Source: Aptenodytes patagonicus (lineage: Eukaryota; Chordata; Aves; Sphenisciformes; Spheniscidae). From it: 64,000 bases of DNA. The stretch is taken from the NCBI RefSeq assembly GCF_965638725.1, contig NC_134952.1, positions 61,916,065-61,980,064 on the forward strand. The letters are read 5' to 3'. The position numbers and the translations under genes are program-made. The notes below the pieces were generated by a model. It did not search any database and was not told where the DNA came from. It saw only the letters and a program-made list of their open reading frames with translations. Of the stretch, positions 44,467 through 55,202 are shown one piece after another; positions within the stretch are counted from its first letter, which is position 1, and each line of letters opens with the position of its first letter.

Positions 44467-45959
44467 AGAACTTTCTGCAGAAAAGTTTGCTGAAACACTT
44501 TTCAAGCTTTTGTATGTTTTGAAGTTCTTTTACATACAAAAAGTGTTTGAGTGTGCCCAGCTTAACATTACAAATTAACATAGAGCAGCTGAAATCAACG
44601 TAAGAAGAGTTAAGAACAAAACCAAAAGAACCTCAGTAGTTTGCTATCAAAGTGACATGACATACTGAAGGGCCTCACTCTGCATCAGTTACTGTTCTTA
44701 TGTCATCCAAAGACAGGAAGATACACGTATAAAATTTGTGGCTAAAGCACATTGTTGTTCCAAATTGTATTTATATGCCTAATCTCCCTAAAGATGCTTA
44801 GCACTTGAAAAAAATTTGATGTCTTCAGGTAACGTCTGATAGTCTTAACATCTGCCTGGCACAAATCGCTTAGAATAATCACTATTTAAATGTAGGACCA
44901 TGCTGTTCACATTCCAGTAATTGTTGTCTAGGAGATGGGCTGCTGGAATACTTGTGTGCTGGGGTCCAACCTTCTTCTAATATGTTAATGACAGGAGTTT
45001 CTTCCTCGTCTAGCAGATGTATGATTAGTGCCTCATATTCAAATTGTAAAATGGGAGCTCTTAAGTAGGAGCTTATCGGTTGTATCTTTTGTATGTAAGC
45101 TATGGCTTGATTAGCTCTGAACATTGTGGATAGCTTTATTTTGTGTAACAGCAATAGGTCATTAATATCTCCTTTTGCTTTGCTTGCTGTGTTCCTGGAT
45201 AATAATGACGACCTTTGGGAAAACTGTAATTATACTGTATACTCCAGAAGCCAAGTCTAGACAGCAGATGGTATACATAGCATTTGTCTCCCAAGCCCTT
45301 CAAGGTTCCTTCTGGCTGAAGATAAGGATAAACTACAGCTATTCTGGTAGGGTGCTTTCTCTCTGTGGTCACTGCTATTCTAGAAGAGAAGGAGATAGGG
45401 AAAATGGAATTGGAATCGTAAACTTTAAGGACGTGAGGATTGAGTATTGACCTTGTAAACAGTCTTGGCCATGATCTTTATGCTAAATCTAGAGTATACA
45501 TTAAAGTAGGAAAGATGAATTGGCTTTAGTGCTTCCCTTAAGCTTTCAGCTGCCAGCTAATTTCGTGTGTCTGTGAAATGGCTTGGACACCAAGATTACC
45601 ATGCCTCTGTGAAAAACCCTTTAGACTGGGGAATTTGAGATAATATGTTTTTTTATCATTCTCTTTCAAGCAGTAGTTCCTATGATTAGTGCATATATAG
45701 ACTGACAGTGGAAATACTTAGAAGTTATGTGGCATCTTAGCATTCATGGCTAGGTCATGCTTAACTCTGAGAAGATGAAACAGAGGAACATGCCCATTGC
45801 CATTTAGTTCTTCCTCTGTCTTGATATGAACTATTTGCTGTCAAAGTTCAGACTGCACAGAAGGACCTCTTTTTTTCTTTTTTTCCCAGCCTCAACTTTT
45901 GTAAGCAGTTTAAGAGTTAAAATTTTTAAAAAAGTAATTTAGTTACAGCTGATAATAAT

Positions 45960-46430
45960 TTGTTGTTGGCAGCTTTTCTAAATTTTGGGCTTGGGTTGCT
46001 CTCTTCAAGGTCAGCAAGATTCAAATATTGTCCCTTCTGTGTTGGATCCATACCAGCTACCAGATGGGCACACATGCTGTCTCCACTGCTTGAGGGGATC
46101 CCACCCACTAAAACGTTTAGTTTGTAAGTCTTTCAACTCCTCAGGCCTGCAGAGGGCTGGAAATTTGCCACTTGGAAAACAGTACAGGGCTAGCATTAGA
46201 CCAAAGATTCTCTGCTCCTCGCCCCAAGCATGACTCCCAGCAGTCAGGGCGTGGATGAGGTGGTCTCTGAGCTCAACAAGCTTATTGGCTCCAGCAGAAA
46301 GTCAGAACAAGACCACTTTTCAGTTGTGTTAAAGGCCAGGAAGTTCAGAAGGAAGGTACCCTGCAAATTTTCTTCTGCATTACCTGTCTGCAGATTGGGT
46401 AGCAGAAGGGTACTTTCTTAAGGGGTTAGT
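45960..46430 (+). mobile_element. Possible decayed retroelement fragment with a zinc-finger-like segment
   Basis: Frame 45985-46233 reads YQLPDGHTCCLHCLRGSHPL then KRLVCKSFNSSGLQRA. The DGH-x2-C-x2-CL-x3-H...C-K pattern resembles the Cys/His segment of gag-like proteins of DIRS/Ngaro-type elements that are common in reptiles. The next frame (46230-46421) continues with VDEVVSELNKLIGSSRKSEQ. No other domains, terminal repeats or flanking duplications are visible. This is pattern recognition only. Confidence 0.3.
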
Positions 46431-49400
46431 GAACGTGTATGGACTATGGAGCTCATGGCCCTAAAGGAAAGTGTGGATGTATGTTGTGACAGAGCTCGAG
46501 GCAGCCTGCTGCTTTCCAGCAATGCATTGCAGTTTGGTGGGTTCTGATGAGAAGTGACTTGTATCAGGCAGCGATGTGTCTTCCCCCACTGCACTATACT
46601 GCCACTTGGCAGCAGGGTTTTGAGTGGATTTTCTTTTGGGTCATGAGTAAATGATGAGAAATACGTCCTTCAGGATGTTTTCTTAAGCAGAAGTAACACG
46701 TGTGCAGACCTTTTCCTGACACAGGTTGGAAAGTGGCGGATGTTCAAGTGCAGGTTCGAGGTAAGCGTGCCATGAATGCCTGTGTTTTCCTAATTCTATG
46801 GCTGGGAGTGTCAACAGAATAGGGTGGATTTGGTAAAGTATGTAACTTTTTAGGCTGGATGCTTTTGTTGCTTCCTGGCTAGTCGGTTTCTTGGGAGTAA
46901 TGTCCTGTATAGTTTGCAGAGAACACTTTGTAGTTGGACTACATCTCAAAATGTTTGGTTTATTATTTTTTTTTTTAAGTAGCAAAATCAATTGTGCCAA
47001 GCATGGTGATGTATCTAGGATGTTGCTTTAGTTTAGCAACAATTCCACCATTTGTCGCTAGATGGGGCTTCAAGCATGGCTGTTTGTCCTTGGCTGGCAT
47101 CTATGTTCAGTAGAGTTTGGTTTTTGAAAGGGAGGAAAAGGAGTGTGTTACAGATGGAGATAAATTCAGTTGAATTCTGTTGCAAGGAGATGTAAATCAT
47201 TTTCTGTTAACATTAGGACTTGGCACTGAACCTTGCTAAGTTCATTCTGTTAGTACGTGTGTTGTACTAGTTGTAGCCACTTGCTCAAAGTTGTTTTTTA
47301 AAACATTAGTGCACAGCAGGAGTTGAGTTGAGCTAGGTTTATCACCATTTGTCTGGATTGCATTTTAAATGTTTTTTTTTTTCTTCAACTTGACACTTGT
47401 AAAAAAACTTGCTTCCGTGTCATTAGCCTGAATGTAGCATGAGGAGGTGCAGGAGAATGTCCTGAGTTCCAGGACTCCTATGGGTGCTGAGTTGTGCAGT
47501 GTGGCAAACAATCAGTCGTTAGTCAGAAGAAGCAGCTGATGTTTCACCTCTACCTGGTCCTGCTTTGGCTCCCGCTTCCTACATTTTTGTGTACGTCAGG
47601 CTACTAGTAGTCATGGGTAACCTTTGGTGGTCTAACTTTTTCCTTTACCAAATCGGATATTGCAAAGAAATAAAAAAGCCTTCTCTGAAATGTGAGAAGT
47701 TAGCATTCTTCTTCCTGCATATGTGTGATTCTTTTTATCAGCGTATTTTCTACTCTGTTGAGTAATCTAACTTCCACCGACTACTGTGATGGTTTCAAAT
47801 AGATATGTGGCAAAATTATTTAGACTTGGTAAAATGCTAAAGTAATAGCCCGTACAGAGCATGTTGTGGTCTGTAGCTTAAATATATATTCTTAGGGTTT
47901 CTGTAATGTTGTTTGCCTGTTGTAGCTTTTAAAACAGCTTTTAAATTATTTCATAGACTATAATGGCTTATATATTCAGCTCAGATGGCACAACTGTAAC
48001 TTACACTAGAGTACAGAACATCACCTCTAATAGCAGTAGAGATCTGAGCCAGGTTTGTGCTAATCTAGGCTGAAGTTGGTTAGCCAGTATTACCTGCTGT
48101 GGAATGAAGTTGGGATCATCATCATGAAAGAGACGTGGCCTTTTCTGTTGCCTGTGTGGTACACATACTGTTCCTGGAGGATGTCACTGGTTTAGTATAT
48201 TAATTCATTGCCTTCTGTCAACAGTAATTGAGAGAGCTGGAAACAAAAGCAGCGTCACATATTTCATCAGCTTCATGTTAGTAAGTACATGTGTTCTATG
48301 GTAGATATTGTGGTAACAACTGGAGGCTTATTTTAAGGAGCTTGACTGACAATGTCCCACCACAATAAAAAGTCAGATTTTTTGAATGCTTTGGCTCCCT
48401 TTGAAAAAAAATTACTTTACTGGTTAGTAGGCTCTTTTGAAAATCTATCTTTTTGTAGTTTCATTTGGTTAGAAAGCTGTTCCTGTTTTACTGAACAAAG
48501 CTTTTTTGCAGTTTAAAGTGGCAGAAGAATGGTTGCAAAACTGTTGGATATGTGTGCACATCCATATTTATACAACTTTGTAAACATAAAGAAGAGAATA
48601 TGAGCTGAGTAATTACAGAAAAATAAACAGCGCCAATAAAACAAACTGTTGAGGCACATACACAATTTCTTCTATTTTTCAAGTACACAGCTGAATTGGT
48701 TATCTGCAGATGATTTTAAATTAACAGTTGGGGAATGCAATAAACCTAGAGAGCTATTTCCTCATTTCATAACAGCTGAAAAGGCATTTCAGCATGAAGG
48801 AATATTTCTTACATTTCTACTGATATATAGACTCTCTTGCATGATGTCTTTTGTAATACAGGATTTACTTTAAGTGGTGATTGATTGCAGATAATACATC
48901 TAACTGAAGAGTATGGAACATGCCTCTTTAAATGGTATTGACAGCTGCTGTAAGTGAATATCTTAGTCTTTCTAAGCGGGTACATTTCCTCTTCAGAATA
49001 TCCTATCGCTTCGTGGATGTTCACAAATGTAGTCAGAAGAGATCTCGAAGCCAAATGTTTCTCAGGTTGCATGGAAAAGCTTCATTTAGGATTTGACAAC
49101 CACAGTGATTCCTATGGTCCAGTTCTAAGATGAAAACAGTAGTTGATCATCAGTCAAAACAGTTGGCTGCAGATTATTGGGGAATGAATATGTTAAAAGG
49201 AGTGCCTGCAGAGCTGCTCTGTGTTCTTAAGCCCACACACAAAGCTCCTGTTCTGGTTTGCTTCATTTAAACTCCTGTGCCCAAGTAAAGGCGCACACAA
49301 AAGGTTGTAAAACCACATTTACTTTGCACCACTTCTGCAGTCTTTTCTTGTTTGGAGCATGAGAGGGGCAATAATTGAAACAACAAGCTGAAAGAAGCGA

Positions 49401-50269
49401 AGTGTTTACTTGCTCAGTCTGACAGTTCAGTTGAGATGCAAATCTAAAAGTGTTCACAGAAAAATATACTAATGTCCCAAGTAAAATTTTTAACTTCTCT
49501 TTGCAGCTCGATAGGTAAGGCCTTTTAAATTTGAAAACTGAAGAATTGCAGTACTCCTGACAACTATTTAGGAAGTTTATTAAATGGGTACAATAGCTGT
49601 AAACACACATTATTTTATTTAGCTTACTACATTTTTTTCATGGTCATGGTGTTTGCAGTTGCCTTTTCCTGTGTTTTCAGTAACAGTAGCTGAAATGAGA
49701 ATTGATCAAGATGGCAGATGCATCGTAATGCTGCATGGGTGTCTTCTGGAACCAATGTGCCATAAAGAGGGGGAGGAAAGGAGTGATATGAGAGGTGTAA
49801 ACATAATGAAGAACAATAGTAGTGTCCAAAGGTGTTGCAGACTGGCTTGTCTAGGTTGTGCAGAGGGTTTTCAATGAAATTCAGTAACTTTTGGAAGAGT
49901 AGAATGTGACTTTTCTGATGGGTAAGGGAAACCTTTCTGGTGTCGGTGCCATGGGAACACAGCTGTCTTGTGCTGGTAACCTACACTCTTGGTTTGCGAT
50001 TCTAGTAGTACTATGATCACTCACATTTAAGAGCATTAAGTCATCTTATCTAAAACTGCAGGATTCGGCTAATGAACATGATGTGTAAACCACTGAACAA
50101 GAGGCCTGAACTTACTGAATTTTATCCTTTCTTTATGTTATCATCACTTTTGTGTTGTAGTACAGAGGGGGCAATTACGAGAAATGAAAGATAATTATGA
50201 AGCAGCTTTTTTCAAACACAATCTGAACTTGAAATTTTATTGCTGACAAAGAGGGGACTCCCCTAGGAT

Positions 50270-50570
50270 GCAGTAGCCTATACGCTGAAGAAACTAAGCA
50301 CTTCTATATTTCAGTTAGTGCCAAGTCAGCTCTGAGGCTAATTAATCAAAACAAATTTACAATTAAGCCCAGGAAGGAAGACTAATTAAGTAGCCAGTTC
50401 AGAAAAAGTGCTGAAGGAGGGATCAACCTTAAGGGTAAAGTATGAGACTCCCAGTATTGGCCCGTGAAGGACAATTAAGTGATAATTGCAGAGGCCTTTT
50501 TGCATCCAGCAAATGCTCTCTGACTTTTATTATGGCTGATTTTCTTCATATTAGTAGAAGCAGACATTTG
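50270..50570. other. Candidate conserved non-coding block with clustered TAATTA-type motifs
   Basis: It contains GGCTAATTAATCAAAAC, TTTACAATTAAGCC, GACTAATTAAGTAG and AAGTGATAATTGCAG within ~200 nt, with no open frame and no transposon signature. Clustered homeodomain-type core sites suggest a possible enhancer, but chance in AT-rich DNA is not excluded. Confidence 0.25.
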
Positions 50571-52737
50571 CCTGTTGAGCAACTAAGCCTTACTGTGCAC
50601 TCTGAAGGTAATTCATAGGTAAAGCACAGAGGTCGCTGCAGGAATAAATTAGAACACAGCTGCCAGACTTGAACAGTGTTTTAACTAGTGAAAAAGCCCC
50701 ACTGTGTTTTAAAGACAAAGTAACTAAATGTTTGCTTTATTTGCCTCTCCGTTTTGTGGCATACCAAATCTGTCTTCAGCATCCTGTTTAACTTTTCAAA
50801 CAAATTGCATTGAGTGAATTATCAGAATTTAGAATAGCTTCATTTTGTTCAGTTGCTAACCCCACTTAAGTTCACAGAAACCATCACCTTGTCATGAAAT
50901 GGCTTCTGTTGCTTACATCCTGCACCCACGCTGCATGACATACTTGTGTTTCTTGATGGATGAAAAGAGGGGGGGAACTATAATAGTAACATTGTTTTTA
51001 CTGAAAATAATTTAGCTCCTCTTCCGAAGGACTTTTTAAGCTTGCAAAGCTCATCTCTGGTGAGATGCTGAGGGTTGCAAATGAGGTGCATGCCCCAGTC
51101 CTCCTGTGCCCCTCCTTGCCCATTTCCATGGAACTGTGATGCTGATGAAGTACAAAACCTGTCTTAATTAATTGGACACATGCATGGGCTAAGAATTTGC
51201 TTAAATGTGCACCTTTTTTTTGTGTGCACTTATCTGGAACTTGAATTATTTCAGAAATTACAAAGAAGGGGTCTCCTCACGTATTTAAAAAAGTGTTGAT
51301 AGTAATTTCCTTTTCTTAATGAAATTCCGTGTGCACCTGCTGCCAGTGTGATGCACTGTGTCCTGCTATGCAAGTTGGCAGTTGTCTCCTTGAAGTATCT
51401 GTCAAAGGTGTGCTTTTGTCTCTTTTTTATTTTTTTTTTCTTTTTTTTCCCCCTTCCCCTTGGAGCAGGCTGCAGGATGAGGCATTCACCTGCCACTGTT
51501 TCAGCTCAGCTGCTGTATCAAGTTTCAATGTGCTCCTTCATTTTTTGTCTTGCTGCCTAAACTAATTTCTTGCCTTTTTTGGATGCATTTCCCTTACCAA
51601 AGGTTTCTTTTTTGTCTTTGTGCCGCTTGCAAGGATTGTATCATTTTTCTAAATCAGTTCCAGGTATTTGAATTACTTCAGAGGTGGTGTTCTGCCTGAA
51701 GGTTCCTTTGCTACCTCTCCTCCAAGCTTTGTACAGGGCCTGGCAAAGCTCCCAGTTTTCTCGCTCGGAGAAGTGATGCAAAGCTTCCTTTGGCCTCCAT
51801 TCTTTGAAAGACTTTTGTGTAGTTTTAATCCCAAGAAGGTCGGTTTAGGATGTCACTGGCAAGGCATTTGTTATCATTGTCATCTGCCATTTTCTAGACT
51901 GCAGAAGCAGAACTGAGACCGCTTCAGGCCCACAGTGTTGCCCTTGAGCTTCATCCATCTGTTGAGTCTGGGTCTGCAGTGCCAAAAGAATCCATCCCAG
52001 CACCATCCCCCCTGGACAGACTTATCCCAGAGCATCGTAGCATTGTGCTTTTTGCTCCTCTTGTAGCTCTAATTCAGTGTGCTGGTGACTTCCTTTGCCT
52101 TGGCACAATCTTGGCGTGGCTCTGCCATCACTTAGGCACCACGCCATACCCTGATTTTGTATTGGCAGGCTCGTCCAGGCATTCACCTGCTCGTACATCT
52201 TCATTCCTCTTGCCAGTGGGAATGCCGTTTGGCACCAGCTGGTTTTGGCACAGAGATCTAGCATGGCAGTGTGTGCCCATTGCTGCAGATATGGATGTGA
52301 ACGCATATGCCTTCTCGCGCCCTGTGGCTGTCTGACTTTTCTGGTAAATACCAGGAGAAAATAATCTTCCTGGTTTTTGATGTGTCTAAGGAGGAGCCTG
52401 GACTGAATTAGCGCGAAGAGCTGGGTGGCCCTTCAGGATCACCTTCATGCATTTCTCTTAGAGACAGAGCTGAGACCTGACCAAGCTCATTTAACATATC
52501 CTTCCACGTGGACCAGCTCCATCCACGCAGTTGAGAACCTGCCATCTCTGTTCTACCCTGCTTACTGCCCGTGGGTGGGAGTGTGTATTTGCAAAGTACA
52601 TTAGAGTGTTTGTGTACACACTCGGCATCCTTGTTCTATCACTGTGGTTGCTGTGGAGAGGTCAAGAGGTACAGAAGAGATCAGGAGACAAAAGCTCATA
52701 TGTGGGGGGAGAGAGCTTATCTGAATCCAGGCTCTAG

Positions 52738-52815
52738 GTGGTCCTGCTTGAGCAGGAGGGTTGGACCAGATGACTTCCAGAGGACCCTTCCAACCTCAGC
52801 CGTTCTGTGAAATCG
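52738..52815 (+). mobile_element. CR1 3'-end fragment, sense orientation
   Basis: It reads CTGCTTGAGCAGGAGGGTTG, GACCAGATGACTTCCAGAGG, ACCCTTCCAACCTCAGCC and GTTCTGTGAAAT, the standard CR1 3' UTR ending in the octamer-type terminus. Only ~80 nt remain. Confidence 0.85.
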
Positions 52816-53965
52816 GAGACTCCCATGCTATGGAAGCTGCTCCTCTATGAGTTTAGTTCACTCTTGTGTTGGGAGGACCCTTATGCCGTACACCTCGAGT
52901 GGAGGGCCTTTTCTGTGTCACACAGCAGGCCATGAATATGCCAACTGGAAGAGTGTGTGGGGTGTGCCAGAGCGCTTGGCCGCTGGTGAACAGCCACCGT
53001 TTTCCCTTTCTCTATAGTAAAAGAAGAAATGTGCATACTAAGTTGTGTTACAACTGTCAACTTTAACGTTCCCCTTCTGGTCTTTGAGGTGTCCCTCTAA
53101 GGAAGACATGTACCTGGGTTTGGTGAGAAGTCCGCTGATCAGTTTTGGGGAATTAGCTGACAATTTTCTGCATATATACTCCAAAACATTTTAGTATAAG
53201 GTATTTTGATAGTGGGCTGTTATTTTCACTTGGAAGTCTTAACAGCAGTCTTCATTCTGTATGCGGGCTTTAAAGCAGCTTGAAAATTTGGCATCTTGCG
53301 CAGTCCAGGCTATCAAGCAGCTGCTTTTCCCATGCAACTCTACATCTGGAGTAATAGTCCTCAGCTGTCACTTGGTGTGGTGAGTTGCATCAGGCGTTAG
53401 TGTCTCATCTGGCAGCAGTTTTAATTCTTGGACTTTTCCCTGCTATCAGCAGCTTTGTGTGGCCTTTGGGACTGGAAATCATAGATTGTGGACCATTTGC
53501 CTAAAGGTGAACTTAAGTGAATTAAAATCACACAGGATTTTTAGAAAAATAGCGTGGAACTCACATGCACGTTAACTACTGAGGCCTCTTGGTCCTGCAC
53601 AAAATACAACATTTCATATTAGAGGTAGCATAAGAAAATACATGCAGAACAAGTGTCGGTGTCGCAGCCAGGTGTGGCTTTGACAACTCCAAACTTTGCA
53701 CAGAGGAATGCATTCGTTAGAGACCACTGTTAGTTAAATTAAATTAGGCTAATGTGCTCTTTTGAGCATAACTGAAATGATACTAATATTTTTATTGATT
53801 TGCCACTGGAGTATGTGAATGCTCTAATGTCCTTGCTGCTGTGAGTACAATTTGCAGTTGTTCCACTTTACTGTCTAGTAACTCCCTAATACTGTGGCAC
53901 AGTCAGATAGGCCTTTTTTTTAACTGTGTTAATTCGAACTAATTTCTATTCTTTTTATAATTTAG

Positions 53966-54210
53966 ACCAAAAGCAAGAAGCATGTTGTTGGAAACCTCTT
54001 CCCCATAGCTTTGCCTGCAAATTGAAGATCATCTAATGCAAGGGAGTTCTACAGAACGCTGTAACTACCATCTAACTGGAAGTACACCCCAGTTTTAGGG
54101 GCAAGTTGTTTCATTGATCTTAAAAGATCTTTCTCCAGTGTAAATTGTAAATATGTGGTTTGTTACAAATTATTTTTTCTGTTGTATCAATAAATATTAA
54201 ATAATGCAAA
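53966..54210 (+). other. CENPC: Possible CENPC distal terminal exon and 3' UTR
   Basis: An acceptor (CTTTTTATAATTTAG) precedes 53966, and AATAAA at 54189-54194, followed by a GT-rich stretch, looks like a true cleavage site. If the donor at GACAG|GTGAAG in the last CENPC coding exon is used, the frame enters here, adds RPKARSMLLETSSP after LKKD and stops at 54006-54008. If not, this is an untranslated end of CENPC or of an unrelated transcript. Inference from splice-site quality only. Confidence 0.4.
54189..54194 (+). terminator. Canonical poly(A) signal AATAAA
   Basis: Context TGTATCAATAAATATTAAATAA, with T/GT-rich sequence ~20-40 nt downstream. It fits the end of a + strand transcript, most simply a CENPC transcript. 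Confidence 0.55.
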
Positions 54211-54426
54211 TCAGTTTTGATTTCTTTGATTTCTAAATCATTTAAGAATTAATTTTCTAGTAGTCCATACGGTTTTGAAAATGCAGGTAATTGCATGAGT
54301 TTGACTTGTAAATACAATGTGAGCTACCTTGAGTGGCTTCAAGGATGTCACCAACAGTGAAATCTTTCACCTGTTCTGTTGGTGTTGTTGAAACTCTTAA
54401 AAGGAGTTTGAAAGTAGAATATTTTT

Positions 54427-55202
54427 CATAGAATAGAATCATAGAATCGTTTAGGCTGGAAAAGACCCTTAAGATCATCGAGTCCAACTGTTAACCCAGC
54501 ACTGCCAAGTCCACCACGAAAACATGTCCCTAAGCAGCACCTCTACACCTCCAGGGATGGTGACTCAAGCACGTCCCTGGGCAGCCTGTTCCCATGCTTG
54601 AGAACCCTTTCCGTGAAGAAATTCTTCCTCACATCCAATGTAGACCTCCCCTGGCACAACTTGAGGCCGTTTCCTCTTGTCCTATCGCTTGTTACTTGGG
54701 AGAAGAGACTGACACCCACCTCGCTACAACCTCCTTCCAGGTAGTTGTAGAGAGCGATGAGGTCTCCCCTCAGCCTCCTTTTCTCCAGGCTAAACAACCC
54801 CAGGTCCCTCAGCCGCTCCTCATAAGACTTGTTCTCCAGACCCCTCACCAGCCTCGTTGCCCTTCTCTGGACACGCTCCAGCACCTCAACGTCCTTCTTG
54901 TAGTGAGGGGCCCAAAACTGAACACAGTATTCGAGGTGCGGCCTCACCAGTGCCGAGTACAGGGGCACGATCACTTCCCTACTCCTGCTGGCCACACTAT
55001 TTCTGATACAGGCCAGGATGCCATTGGCCTTCTTGGCCGCCTGGGCACACTGCCGGCTCATGTTCAGCCGGCTGTCGACCAGCACCCCCAGGTCCTTTTC
55101 CGCCAGGCAGCTTTCCAGCCACTCTTCCCCAAGCCTGTAGCGCTGCATGGGGTTGTTGTGACCCAAGTGCAGGACCTGGCACTTGGCCTTGTTGAACCTC
55201 AG
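54427..55202 (-). mobile_element. CR1 LINE, 5'-truncated, just downstream of the poly(A) signal
   Basis: The - strand keeps a 207-codon open piece of CR1 ORF2 (55166-54543): [38 protein letters not shown] and [14 protein letters not shown]. Its 3' end shows octamer repeats (complement CATAGAATAGAATCATAGAAT). It is truncated abruptly at 55202 after the complement of [10 protein letters not shown]. It differs from the 42 kb copy at only about a dozen amino-acid positions over ~200 and lacks ~20 nt near its 3' end. Confidence 0.95.

Larger units (their letters stand above)
44467..53965 (+). other. Region downstream of the CENPC stop; possible giant intron or intergenic
   Basis: No recognisable coding exon. 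I found no AATAAA within ~3 kb after the CENPC stop; the first I noted are near 47667, 48365 and 48618. The stretch holds the weak retroelement relic (~45960-46430), an A/T-motif-rich block (50270-50570) and the CR1 scrap at ~52738. It is either intergenic or an intron before the possible terminal exon at 53966. Confidence 0.5.

Noticed and set aside
51979..52335. 118-codon + strand open frame
   Set aside because: No recognisable domain, no splice or promoter context, composition like chance translation; a link to the 46 kb retroelement relic was considered but not supported.
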